Assembly (NCBI RefSeq): GCF_003047105.1 | Contig: NZ_CP028472.1 | Coordinates: 1 to 64,000 of the forward strand | Source of the DNA: Celeribacter baekdonensis | Lineage (GTDB): Bacteria; Pseudomonadota; Alphaproteobacteria; Rhodobacterales; Rhodobacteraceae | DNA: 64,000 bases | Reading direction: 5' to 3' | Shown here: piece after piece, positions 17,333-25,504 of the stretch | Position numbering within the stretch: the first letter of the stretch is position 1 | How the letters are laid out: each line of letters opens with the position of its first letter | Position numbers and translations under genes: made by a program | The notes under the pieces: model-generated | Seen by the model: the letters and a program-made list of their open reading frames with translations, nothing else | What the model was told of the DNA's origin: nothing | Database searches by the model: none

Positions 17333-18303
17333 CACAACTGTGCTCCCTGTTTGAGATCGCCGCGTTCTTTACGAGGTTTCATCGCGATCAGGAGTTTACG
17401 CCCAAGGCCCAAAAGCCCCTGCGGTGAGAAGATCATGACCACGAGCACCAAAAGCGCGTAGATGATGAGGTAATAGCCATCGGTAAAGCGCAGCATTTCC
17501 GGCAGCAGCACGACAAGAGCCGCGCCGAGGATAGGACCAAAGAAGTAGCCAGAGCCGCCGACAATCACCATGAGCAAGATTTTGAGCGACAGGATCAACG
17601 TGAACGAGCCGGGTTCGATGAACTGCACCAAGGGCGCTTGCAGCGCGCCAGCCAGACCGGCCATAGAGGAGCCAATCGCAAAGGCCAAAAGCGTCATACG
17701 GGTGGTGTTGAGACCCAAGGAATTGGCCCGGATCGGATTTTCGCGCAGCGCTTTGAACGCGCGGCCCCAAGGCGAATGCAACATCCATGCCATCGCCCCC
17801 GCCGTCACCAAGAAACACACAACCGTGAAGTAATAGAACGGCAGTTGCTTCATCGTATCGAACGGACCAAACACCGGACGCGGGATGCCAACGAGGCCAA
17901 GCGAGCCACCCGTAAGCCAATCCTCATTGCGCAAGACAAGAAAGACGAGCGCATTGAATGCAAGTGTCACGAAGGCAAGAAAATGGTGTTGTACCCGAAG
18001 CGCCGGATAGCCCAAAACCAGACCGATCAAGAACGTGGCCGAGATCGAGCAAAACACCGCAACGAGCCAATGCACGCCTGCCATGGTCAAAAGGGCGGTG
18101 ACATAGGCCCCGATCCCCATGAACGCGGCCTGCGCCAAACTGATTTGGCCCGCGTAGCCAAGTGTCAGGTTCAGCCCCATAGCGGAGATCGAAAAGATCA
18201 ACCAAGAGCACAGGATGTAGATGATGTAGTTGCCCTGCCCCATCGGTGCGAGCAGGAGAGCCACACCAAAAGCAATAAGGAAAAGAATGCGAAAAGCGGT
18301 CAT
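17332..18303 (-). CDS. livM: Branched-chain-type ABC transporter permease LivM
   Basis: A 323-residue protein with about ten hydrophobic helices. It carries the LivM hallmarks GLNLTLGYAGQISLAQAAFMGIGAY near residue 45 and the EAA-like cytoplasmic loop ALRENPIRANSLGLN near 190, which contacts the ATPase. Its start overlaps the livH stop by four bases (ATGA), and its stop overlaps livG. It pairs with LivH to form the inner-membrane channel. The C-terminus ends in a basic tail, MKPRKERGDL, on the cytoplasmic side. Confidence 0.93.
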   Translation of the reverse strand: MTAFRILFLIAFGVALLLAPMGQGNYIIYILCSWLIFSISAMGLNLTLGYAGQISLAQAAFMGIGAYVTALLTMAGVHWLVAVFCSISATFLIGLVLGYPALRVQHHFLAFVTLAFNALVFLVLRNEDWLTGGSLGLVGIPRPVFGPFDTMKQLPFYYFTVVCFLVTAGAMAWMLHSPWGRAFKALRENPIRANSLGLNTTRMTLLAFAIGSSMAGLAGALQAPLVQFIEPGSFTLILSLKILLMVIVGGSGYFFGPILGAALVVLLPEMLRFTDGYYLIIYALLVLVVMIFSPQGLLGLGRKLLIAMKPRKERGDLKQGAQL

Positions 18304-19184
18304 ACGGTCCTCCCTTCGGACGTGCCCATGATGCCTTGTGGGCGCACCATGATGATGACGATGAGTAGGATAAGCGGGATCGCCGAGCGATATTCGGCGG
18401 AGATATAAACGGCGGCGAGATTGTCGAGCACGCCGATCAAAAGCCCGCCGACAAGCGCGCCCCTGATTTGGTTAAACCCGCCAACGATGGCCGCGATAAA
18501 GGCAATCATGCCAAGCGTTTCGCCGTTGGAAAATTTGGCCAGATAGACTGGTGAAATCAGGATGGACGCGATGGCCGCCAAGGCGCCGTTGATCAAAAAC
18601 GTGTACATCACCATTCGTTTGACATCGACGCCAAGGATTTCGGCCACGCGCGGATCTTGCGCGGTGGCTTGCATGGCGCGGCCCGTGCGGGTGCGTTGCA
18701 AGAACAATTGCAGGGAGATGATCGCCGCAAAGGCCACGGCAAGGTTACAGAGATCCTGAACCGACACCGACGCACCGAAGACATTCATCACATGCTGCGG
18801 AAACAGCGGCGGAAAGGGCTGACCTTGGGCGGAATAGAATTCCTTGACGCTTTCTTTCATCAAAAGCCCCAAGGCGATGGTGGCGATCACCAAAGGCATT
18901 GAACCATGCGGCAGCATCGGCTCAACCACCAGCTTTTTGAACATCGCGCCAAGGATCACAATTGACATCACAAAGGCAGTCAGGATGGCCGCCCAAAGCG
19001 GCAATCCAAACAAGGTCATCCCCGCCAACACGAAGAAGGCAGGCAACATGACGAATTCGCCCTGCGCGAAGTTGATGGTTTGCGAGGCCTGCCACAACAG
19101 GGTGAACCCCACGGCGGCCAAGGCATAGATCGCACCAGACGACAGGCCCGATATGAGAATTTGCAGAAGTTCGGCCATCGCCAT
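18300..19184 (-). CDS. livH: Branched-chain-type ABC transporter permease LivH
   Basis: A 294-residue permease. The N-terminal GLSSGAIYALAAVGFTLLWQ and INFAQGEFVML motifs are diagnostic for LivH, and the loop AQDPRVAEILGVDVKRM near residue 190 is the ATPase-contact region. ATG 19184 follows GGGAAGG. A GC-rich hairpin separates it from the upstream binding-protein gene and may reduce read-through, so that binding protein outnumbers permease. The family spans inner membranes and imports amino acids, amides or organic acids. Confidence 0.93.
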   Translation of the reverse strand: MAMAELLQILISGLSSGAIYALAAVGFTLLWQASQTINFAQGEFVMLPAFFVLAGMTLFGLPLWAAILTAFVMSIVILGAMFKKLVVEPMLPHGSMPLVIATIALGLLMKESVKEFYSAQGQPFPPLFPQHVMNVFGASVSVQDLCNLAVAFAAIISLQLFLQRTRTGRAMQATAQDPRVAEILGVDVKRMVMYTFLINGALAAIASILISPVYLAKFSNGETLGMIAFIAAIVGGFNQIRGALVGGLLIGVLDNLAAVYISAEYRSAIPLILLIVIIMVRPQGIMGTSEGRTV

Positions 19185-19207
19185 TCCTTCCCAATTGAGT
19201 GTTAAAA

Positions 19208-19235
19208 GACCCTCTGCTCCGATGGAACAGAGGTC
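19208..19235 (-). terminator. Attenuator-like hairpin between binding protein and livH
   Basis: GACCCTCTG pairs with CAGAGGTC around an 11-base loop, with one bulged C. There is no U-tract, so it is more likely a partial terminator or mRNA 3-prime stabiliser than a full stop. Its place between a binding-protein gene and permease genes is typical for such elements. Confidence 0.45.
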
Positions 19236-19264
19236 GCGGAGCGGCCCCGCATGCGTTGCGAAAC

Positions 19265-20395
19265 TCAGTTTGCGGGGAGAACTTCGGAGACCGTTTCGCG
19301 GCCATCCTGAACTTCCACCATGTAGCTTTTGCGCGACACCTCACCGGCATCATCCCAGCACATGTCGATCAAAATGCCGGGGTAGGTCTTGGCATCAAGA
19401 CACAGCCCGTGCATGACATCGGCAAGTTTTTGACTGTTCACTTCGCCGACCATTTCCGTGCCGTATTTGATTGTATACGCGCCGATGTAACCCTTCATCC
19501 CGTTGTAATCGGGGCTATAGCCAAACCGTTCAGAGAACTTTGTGGCAAATTCGTGCACCAAAGGATCATCGGCGGCGATGGTGAGTGCGGCGTGGCTTTT
19601 GGCGCCGTTGGCCGCCGGACCCGCAAGATCAATGACCTTCTCAGAGGTCAAAACACTGTCGCCAATGCGCGGGATGTCGAGGCCCTGTTTGACCGCTTCC
19701 ATCAAAAACCGCGCCGCTTCCTCTTGCGTGAGGTAAATAAAAACCGCCTCAGCGCCGGAGTTTTTGATTTTCAAAACATCGGCGGAAAAATCCGCTTGAC
19801 CTTGTTCTGAGGGCACATCCGCCACAACGTCCAAACCGACCGCCTTAACGTTTTCAACGAAACTGTCATGGCCACCTTTGCCAAATTCCGTATTGGCCCA
19901 AGCAACGGCCACTGTGCTCACCCCCAGCTGATCCTTGAGATAGGCCGCAATTTTGGGCATCCCCTTTTGCGCACCCCAATTGGTTCGAAAAATATAAGGG
20001 TTGCCCTTTTGCGTGATCGACGGGGCCTCGGAGGCGGTGAATTGTGGGATGCCGTTTTGTTGCGCGACCAACATGTTCACCACGGTCGACGAGGAATACA
20101 CCGTCCCCAAAAGCGCAAAAGCGCCCTCATCAATGGCCTTTTGCACCAAAGCCCGGCTCACCTGTGGGTCGGTTTGTGTGTCGTATTTTGACATATCGAC
20201 CTGCATACTAAGGATTCCACCATTTGCATTGATCTCGTCAATCGCAAGATCCACGCCATCGGACCACACCGACCCTGCGGCAGCCCCAGGTCCCGACAGT
20301 TCCGCAATATTGGCGATTTTCACCGTCTCAGCATGCGCGGACATCGCCATCATCATGACGCTCAGGCTCACACCCGCAATAATCCTGCGTTTCAT
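19265..20395 (-). CDS. ABC transporter substrate-binding protein, downstream copy (Peripla_BP_6 family)
   Basis: The start is set at ATG 20395 (MKRRIIAG), seven bases after GGAGG; the longer frame to 20608 lacks a signal sequence. The first 24 residues form a signal peptide ending AHA before ETVKIANIAELSG. The rest is a leucine/amide-type periplasmic binding fold of 376 residues. It is a close paralogue of the next protein (20520-21647): the two proteins align over their length without large gaps and share a 123-base identical DNA tract. Both feed the single LivHMGF channel. Two binding proteins for one channel usually widen or tune substrate range. Confidence 0.9.
   Translation of the reverse strand: MKRRIIAGVSLSVMMMAMSAHAETVKIANIAELSGPGAAAGSVWSDGVDLAIDEINANGGILSMQVDMSKYDTQTDPQVSRALVQKAIDEGAFALLGTVYSSSTVVNMLVAQQNGIPQFTASEAPSITQKGNPYIFRTNWGAQKGMPKIAAYLKDQLGVSTVAVAWANTEFGKGGHDSFVENVKAVGLDVVADVPSEQGQADFSADVLKIKNSGAEAVFIYLTQEEAARFLMEAVKQGLDIPRIGDSVLTSEKVIDLAGPAANGAKSHAALTIAADDPLVHEFATKFSERFGYSPDYNGMKGYIGAYTIKYGTEMVGEVNSQKLADVMHGLCLDAKTYPGILIDMCWDDAGEVSRKSYMVEVQDGRETVSEVLPAN
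20036..20158. repeat. 123-base direct repeat, copy 1 of 2
   Basis: Identical base for base to 21291-21413, inside the paralogous binding-protein genes. Flanking coding sequence is clearly more diverged, so the tract looks like gene conversion or strong local constraint. Confidence 0.85.
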
Positions 20396-20477
20396 ATCCA
20401 TTCCTCCCATTTTAGTCCTCTGATGATCCATCAGAACGGTGCGTCCGGCTGGTGTCATTGCGCACCCTTGCCAGACA

Positions 20478-20506
20478 CCCTGAACCCGCGCGTCACGGGT
20501 ACAGGG
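20478..20506 (-). terminator. Intergenic hairpin between the two binding-protein genes
   Basis: CCCTGAACCCG pairs with CGGGTACAGGG around a seven-base loop, with a single A-A mismatch. It lies in the 124-base gap between the tandem binding-protein genes and could stabilise the upstream message or partly terminate it. There is no clear U-run. Confidence 0.45.
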
Positions 20507-20519
20507 CTGGTGGCCTGTC

Positions 20520-21647
20520 TCAGTTCGGCGGCAAAATGGTTGTGATTTCCTGTGCGCCGTTTTTGACTTCAACCATGAAACTTTCGCGAGACACTTCGCC
20601 GGTTTCATCCCAGCAAATGTCCATCAAAACGCCGGGATAGGTGGCTGCATCCAAACACGTGCCATGCAGTGCATCCGTCAATTTTTGGCTGTCCGCCTCG
20701 CCAACGATCTCCGTGCCGTATTTGATCGCATAGGCACCGATGTAGCCTTTGATCGCGTTGTGATCGGGGCGATAGCCAAACCGCTCGGTGAACTTCGCGC
20801 TCATTGCCTGCAACAGCGGCACGGGGGCATCAGCCGAAAGTGCAACATGACCCAAGGCACCCTCAGCCGCTCCCCCGGACAGATCAATGACTTTTTGCGA
20901 TGCCAACACCGTGTCGCCGATCATCGGAATGGTGAGGCCTTGCTTCTTGGCCTCAATCAAAAACCGCGCGCTTTCCTCTTCGGTCAGATAAATAAACACG
21001 GCTTCGGCGCCGGTATTTTTGATCTTCAGAATATCGGCAGAAAAATCGGCCTGTCCTTGCTCGGAGGGCACATCAGACACAACCTCAAGCCCCATCTCTT
21101 TGGCCACATCGACAAAGGCATCATGGCCGCCCTTACCGTATTCCGTATTGGCCCAAGCGATCGCCACTTTGCTCACCTCAAGGCCGTCTTTGAGATAAGC
21201 ACCAATTTTCGGCATCCCCTTTTGCGCGCCAAAGGTGGTACGGAAAATATAAGGGTTGCCTTTCTGCGTGATCGAGGGAGCCTCGGAGCCGGTGAATTGT
21301 GGGATGCCGTTTTGTTGCGCGACCAACATGTTCACCACGGTCGACGAGGAATACACCGTCCCCAAAAGCGCAAAAGCGCCCTCATCAATGGCCTTTTGCA
21401 CCAAAGCCCGGCTTTGCAACGGGTCGGTTTGGCTGTCGTATTCCGACATATCGACCTGCATCCCAAGAATGCCGCCGTTTTCGTTGATCTCATCAATGGC
21501 CAGATGCACACCATCAGCCCAAACCGACCCGGCGGCGGCCCCGGCACCTGATAGTTCGGCAATATTGGCAATTTTCAATGTGTCCGCCTGCGCGGCCCAT
21601 CCCAGACCTGCGGCAAGCGCGGTCCCTGTCAGAAGTGTTTTCAGCAT
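20520..21647 (-). CDS. ABC transporter substrate-binding protein, upstream copy (Peripla_BP_6 family)
   Basis: A 375-residue periplasmic binding protein with signal peptide MLKTLLTGTALAAGLGWAAQA and the same mature opening, DTLKIANIAELSG, as its neighbour. ATG 21647 follows AGGGAGGA. The lobes contain NGGILGMQVDMSEYDSQTDP and SSSTVVNMLVAQQNGIP, the second lying in the exactly repeated tract. It is the first transport gene after the AroE-like gene, so that gene, both binding proteins and livHMGF are likely one transcript. The ligand is unknown; relatives bind amino acids, amides, aromatic acids and sugars of quinate type. Confidence 0.9.
   Translation of the reverse strand: MLKTLLTGTALAAGLGWAAQADTLKIANIAELSGAGAAAGSVWADGVHLAIDEINENGGILGMQVDMSEYDSQTDPLQSRALVQKAIDEGAFALLGTVYSSSTVVNMLVAQQNGIPQFTGSEAPSITQKGNPYIFRTTFGAQKGMPKIGAYLKDGLEVSKVAIAWANTEYGKGGHDAFVDVAKEMGLEVVSDVPSEQGQADFSADILKIKNTGAEAVFIYLTEEESARFLIEAKKQGLTIPMIGDTVLASQKVIDLSGGAAEGALGHVALSADAPVPLLQAMSAKFTERFGYRPDHNAIKGYIGAYAIKYGTEIVGEADSQKLTDALHGTCLDAATYPGVLMDICWDETGEVSRESFMVEVKNGAQEITTILPPN
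21291..21413. repeat. 123-base direct repeat, copy 2 of 2
   Basis: Matches 20036-20158 exactly; see that entry. The two copies lie 1255 bases apart in the same orientation and the same codon phase. Confidence 0.85.
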
Positions 21648-21685
21648 AGTATCCTCCCTGATTGATGCTGGTCGTTGAAACGGGG

Positions 21686-22501
21686 CTATGTGTTTTGTTT
21701 TCCCGCTTTCATTCCTGTCATGGCGTTCACCAAAAGATCCGCTTGCGCATTGAACATCCCGAGCCCGGGCATGGTGGCGCAGCCTTTGGCCTGCGCAATC
21801 GCAAGCTGCGGCGTGATTTCTGGTTTGGTGATGCAGTCGGCCACGAATTGGTGACTTTGATATTTGGCGGCCTCAATCGGCAGCGGATCTCCATCCCGCA
21901 TCCCCACGGGCGTGGCATTTCCGATGAAATCATAGCCTGTCGGGTCTGCCGATCCGGCCCCCACCTGTCCGGGGAACCGCGCGTCGAGTCGTGCAATCGC
22001 GGCGTCTCGGCGCGCCTCGTCCGCATCGTGAACCGCAAGATAAGCGGCACCGCGTGCGAGAATTTCATAAGCAATCGCAGCGCCCGCGCCGCCGACACCA
22101 ACCAAAAGCGCGCGTTTGCCCGCAACCTCATAGCCACAGGCCGCAACGCCGTTCAGATAGCCCTGACCATCGGTGTTATCGCCTTCCCAAGTGCCGTCCT
22201 CACGTTTGTGCATCACATTGACGGAACCCGCGAATTCAGCGCGCTCGGTGGGAAAATCGCACAGCGCGAGCGTGGCTTGTTTATGGGGCACAGTCGCGAT
22301 CAAGCCGCGCACATTTCGTGTCGTTTTCATCGCCGCCACAAAGGCCGGATACGCCGCCGCCGTCACATGCGTCGGGATAACAAGCCCATTGATCCCGCAC
22401 GCCACAAGGATGCCCGTCAACAGGCCCGGCGATTTCACCTGACCAATCGGATCCCCGGCGATCGGAAACAACACGGTCTCCCCCGTAAGCGTCACGTCCA
22501 T
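21686..22501 (-). CDS. Shikimate dehydrogenase-like protein, divergent AroE paralogue
   Basis: The start at ATG 22501 (MDVTLTGETVLFP) is nine bases from AGGGAGGA; 271 residues. AroE features are a catalytic-lysine segment ATVPHKQA near residue 68, a GDNTDGQGYLNG segment near 107, and a nucleotide-binding VGVGGAGAA near 133. The first serine of the shikimate SxS motif is replaced: it reads QVKSPGLL. That points to a substrate other than plain shikimate. It heads the binding-protein/ABC gene run, with 38 bases to the first binding-protein gene. With the orthodox AroE-like enzyme at 7197 it gives the island two distinct dehydrogenases of this fold. Confidence 0.85.
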   Translation of the reverse strand: MDVTLTGETVLFPIAGDPIGQVKSPGLLTGILVACGINGLVIPTHVTAAAYPAFVAAMKTTRNVRGLIATVPHKQATLALCDFPTERAEFAGSVNVMHKREDGTWEGDNTDGQGYLNGVAACGYEVAGKRALLVGVGGAGAAIAYEILARGAAYLAVHDADEARRDAAIARLDARFPGQVGAGSADPTGYDFIGNATPVGMRDGDPLPIEAAKYQSHQFVADCITKPEITPQLAIAQAKGCATMPGLGMFNAQADLLVNAMTGMKAGKQNT

Positions 22502-22653
22502 CCCATCATCCTCCCTGACGCGCATCACGCTACGTCACCTGTCTCTCAAAATTGCAATCCTTCGCCGATTTAAGAATGGACGGCGCTCCATATAACTTGG
22601 ACAATTCGCTAGACCCCAACGCCGAGGCCATCGCCTTCTCACTGACACGCAGC

Positions 22654-23571
22654 CTATATTTCAGAAGTCTTGCGCCAATGGCTCAAAGTCTCGGCAATCC
22701 CTTCCTCCAAAGAGGTCACCCGCAGCGCATCAAACCAATCTGAATGCCCCCCACCTTGGAGCAAAACCGGCGTTTTGAGCCGTGGCCCCGTGCCCGAAAC
22801 CGCAGCATCCGGCACCGCCCGCCTGAGTGCTGAGATAAAGCCATCAACCGTGGCCGAAACCCCATGAAGATCATAGACCTGTGCCCCCTCCCACGCGTCA
22901 AAAAGCCCAGCCACAAAGGCCCGAGCAACGTCTGAGACATGGACAAATCCCACAGGACCGGAAAACTGAATTGTGGCGGATTGTCCAAGAGCGGCAGCGC
23001 GCAATGCAATCGACGGCCCGGCTGCAATGCCCCTGCTTTCACCGGGGCCATAGACGATATAGGGGCGAAATCCGACGCTTGGCAGGCCGTGATCCAGCCA
23101 CGCACACCGCGCCATGCCCTCAATCGCCAGTTTGTGCACGCCGTAAAGGGTCTCAGGATTTGGCAAGATGCCCTCCCCTGATCCGTAGACCGCCGAGCTG
23201 GACGCGTAGGCCAACCGCTCCGCGCCATTCTTGATCGCCAAATCCATCACCGTTTGACTGCCGATGAGATTCACCTGCGCAGCGCGGAGCGGATCAACCT
23301 TGCAATCGACGGTCATCAGTCCGGCCAGATGGACAACCGCGCCGCAGCCGTCCATCGCCCTTGCCACATCCTCGTGCTGCGTCACATCACCCGCAACGCC
23401 CTCACAGCTCTGCGACAGGCCGCCCCGCACAAAATCAAGCGTCTCGGCGTTGAGCTTTCGATCAAACACCCGCGGACGCAGCCCCTGCGCGACAAGCTCG
23501 CGCGCGACAAAAGCCCCAAGGAATCCGGTCCCGCCGGTCACCAAAACTGGCTTGTCTTGCCAGCGGCTCAT
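22654..23571 (-). CDS. NAD-dependent epimerase/dehydratase family protein (extended SDR)
   Basis: A 305-residue extended SDR. TGGTGFLGA is at residues 12-20 and binds NAD; AYASSSAVYG near 117 and YGVHK near 135 hold the catalytic Ser, Tyr and Lys. Its start overlaps the stop of the flavoprotein at 23568 as ATGA. Relatives act on nucleotide sugars, but several small members oxidise or dehydrate cyclic substrates in catabolic clusters. The tight coupling with a ring-dehydrogenase-type flavoprotein suggests the latter. Between this gene and the AroE-like gene is a 152-base gap without a clear terminator. Confidence 0.85.
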   Translation of the reverse strand: MSRWQDKPVLVTGGTGFLGAFVARELVAQGLRPRVFDRKLNAETLDFVRGGLSQSCEGVAGDVTQHEDVARAMDGCGAVVHLAGLMTVDCKVDPLRAAQVNLIGSQTVMDLAIKNGAERLAYASSSAVYGSGEGILPNPETLYGVHKLAIEGMARCAWLDHGLPSVGFRPYIVYGPGESRGIAAGPSIALRAAALGQSATIQFSGPVGFVHVSDVARAFVAGLFDAWEGAQVYDLHGVSATVDGFISALRRAVPDAAVSGTGPRLKTPVLLQGGGHSDWFDALRVTSLEEGIAETLSHWRKTSEI

Positions 23572-25316
23572 GAGGCTATCCGATCTGCGCGGGCGGTCTT
23601 GCGCTGTGCCGCATGGGTCGCCGCGATCGAGCCGAAAACAATGCCCGGACCGATGGTGATACCGGGGCCGGGATAGACCCCTCCCATGATCGAATTCATA
23701 TCAGCGCCTGCCGCATAAAGCCCCTCGATTACGGTGCCATTTTCCGTCAGCAAACGGGCGTTTTCATCGGTAACAAGACCCTGAGCCGCGCCAATATCGC
23801 CCGGATACAGTTTGACCGCATAATAGGGACCCTTGCCAAGCGGGCGCAGGGTGGGGTTTGGCCCGTCATGGGTGGCATCACCATTGGCGCGCTCATAGAC
23901 GGTTTCACCCCGGTGAAAATCCTGATCCACGCCCTGCTTTGCCATCTCATTAAACCGCGCCACGGTGGCGCTCAGGTTCGTGCCATCTATGCCAAGTTGC
24001 ACGGCAAGATCGCCCAGATCGCGCCCCTCGGTCAGATAGCCTTCGGCGATGTACGGTCCAAAATCCTTGGTCCCCGGATGGATCATGCCCATGCCGTATT
24101 TGCGCGCCGCTGGCGCGTCGGCGATGAGGAACGTCGGAATATGCGAGCCGTCCTTGTCGGCCGCATACATGGCGGAGACAAATTCATGATAGCTGCGGCT
24201 TTCGTTGACGAAGCGTTTGCCGTCGCGCCCGACCGAAATGATCCCCGGCTTGGAGCGGTCCAACACGAAATGCGGAAACGCGGCCTCTGTCCCGTCCGCG
24301 CGTTTACGGATCGACACCGGTGCCCAGTAACATGGCTGCGCCGAACTGTCGGAATAATGCGCCCCAAGCCCTAGGACAATGTCGTGCAACTCGCCCGTAT
24401 GGCCGGGAGCCGCTGGCGACACACGCGGCGTCGGTGCGGGCATCATGGTTTGACGTTTGACAGGGTGGCGCGCAAAACCGCCGGAGGCAAGCACCACGCC
24501 TTTGGTTGCTGTGACGTCGAAAGACTGCCCGCTTTGCTCCAAAGTCAGCCGATACGCCCCCTCTTCGAGCGGCGTCAATCCCGTGGTTTTGGTCTGTGTG
24601 ACAATCTCAACCCCGCGCTTGCGTGCCTCATAAAGAAACCGCCCGATCAACGCATTGCCCATCAACAGGCGTGTGTCGCGGCCATGCGCCCATTTGCGTA
24701 AATAATAGCGCGCGATGATCCGGATCGAATAGGCCAGCGAGCGTGGGCTTTTCTTCATCTTGAGCAAATGCGCGATGTCATCACGGTCAATCTGCATCCC
24801 GCCCAAAATGGTGAATTCCGGGATCGGTGGACGCACGAGCTTTAGGTCATCGCCCAGCAACGCGCCATCAAAGGGCACAGGCTCAAGCGCGCGACCAAAG
24901 GCGGTCGAGCCTTCGAGCTCAAACAAGTAGTCGGGATGGAAAGGACGGCCCCGGAACCGGACGCTGGTCTCATCTTCAAGGCGATGGATCGCACATGGGC
25001 CGCGTTTGACAAAGGCTTCGCGCAAGGCACGCGGCGCACGGTTCCCAACGGCACGATCTAGAAAGGTTAGAACAGTCTCTTCACTGTCTTTCGCCCCCAG
25101 CTCATCACGAAACCGGGTGTTTGGCACCCATGTGGTTGCTGCCGACAAAGCCGAGGTGCCCCCGAGGAATTCTGTGCGCTCCACAAGCAAAACGCGCGCG
25201 CCCTCAAGAGCCGCAAACACGGCCGCAGACAGACCCGCCGCCCCGGCCCCAAGGACGACCACATCGTAGCTGGCGCCATTTTTGAGCTCTGCACGAGAGC
25301 GCGATTCTTTTGACAT
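23568..25316 (-). CDS. FAD-dependent oxidoreductase (fumarate reductase/KstD-like)
   Basis: A 582-residue flavoprotein starting at ATG 25316 behind GGGAGGAAG. The FAD motif GAGAAGLSAA is near residue 22. LGGTSALSAATTW takes the place of the GGTSAWSGG motif of its relatives, so the second SGG is lost. The C-terminus reads GGVYPGPGITIGPGIVFGS. These differences set it apart from the other three copies and suggest a different substrate. It is first in a minus-strand run (flavoprotein, extended SDR, AroE-like, transporter) and divergent from the Gfo/Idh and IclR genes. The IclR protein is the likely regulator of both directions. Confidence 0.9.
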   Translation of the reverse strand: MSKESRSRAELKNGASYDVVVLGAGAAGLSAAVFAALEGARVLLVERTEFLGGTSALSAATTWVPNTRFRDELGAKDSEETVLTFLDRAVGNRAPRALREAFVKRGPCAIHRLEDETSVRFRGRPFHPDYLFELEGSTAFGRALEPVPFDGALLGDDLKLVRPPIPEFTILGGMQIDRDDIAHLLKMKKSPRSLAYSIRIIARYYLRKWAHGRDTRLLMGNALIGRFLYEARKRGVEIVTQTKTTGLTPLEEGAYRLTLEQSGQSFDVTATKGVVLASGGFARHPVKRQTMMPAPTPRVSPAAPGHTGELHDIVLGLGAHYSDSSAQPCYWAPVSIRKRADGTEAAFPHFVLDRSKPGIISVGRDGKRFVNESRSYHEFVSAMYAADKDGSHIPTFLIADAPAARKYGMGMIHPGTKDFGPYIAEGYLTEGRDLGDLAVQLGIDGTNLSATVARFNEMAKQGVDQDFHRGETVYERANGDATHDGPNPTLRPLGKGPYYAVKLYPGDIGAAQGLVTDENARLLTENGTVIEGLYAAGADMNSIMGGVYPGPGITIGPGIVFGSIAATHAAQRKTARADRIAS

Positions 25317-25504
25317 TTCTTCCTCCCTAAGCGTTTAAGTCTTTCATTTATCAAGACTTTTATACCAAACGCTCTACTCTTTCTCTCAGCATGTCCTAAA
25401 ATAGAAACTCTTTCAACTTTTAAATCTTGTTTTATTTTTAACTTTGATTGATATAATTGATCAAAGGACAGGCAGCCCGAAAGGGAGGCCTAAAGGAGGA
25501 TGCA
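25317..25504. promoter_or_regulatory. Divergent promoter region with palindrome
   Basis: A strongly AT-rich gap between the minus-strand flavoprotein and the plus-strand Gfo/Idh gene. At 25443-25465 there is an imperfect 23-base palindrome whose outer arms are TTTGAT and ATCAAA. It overlaps a TATAAT-like box (25453-25458), a good place for a repressor. The IclR-type regulator encoded two genes downstream is the obvious candidate. Ribosome sites flank both ends. Confidence 0.5.
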
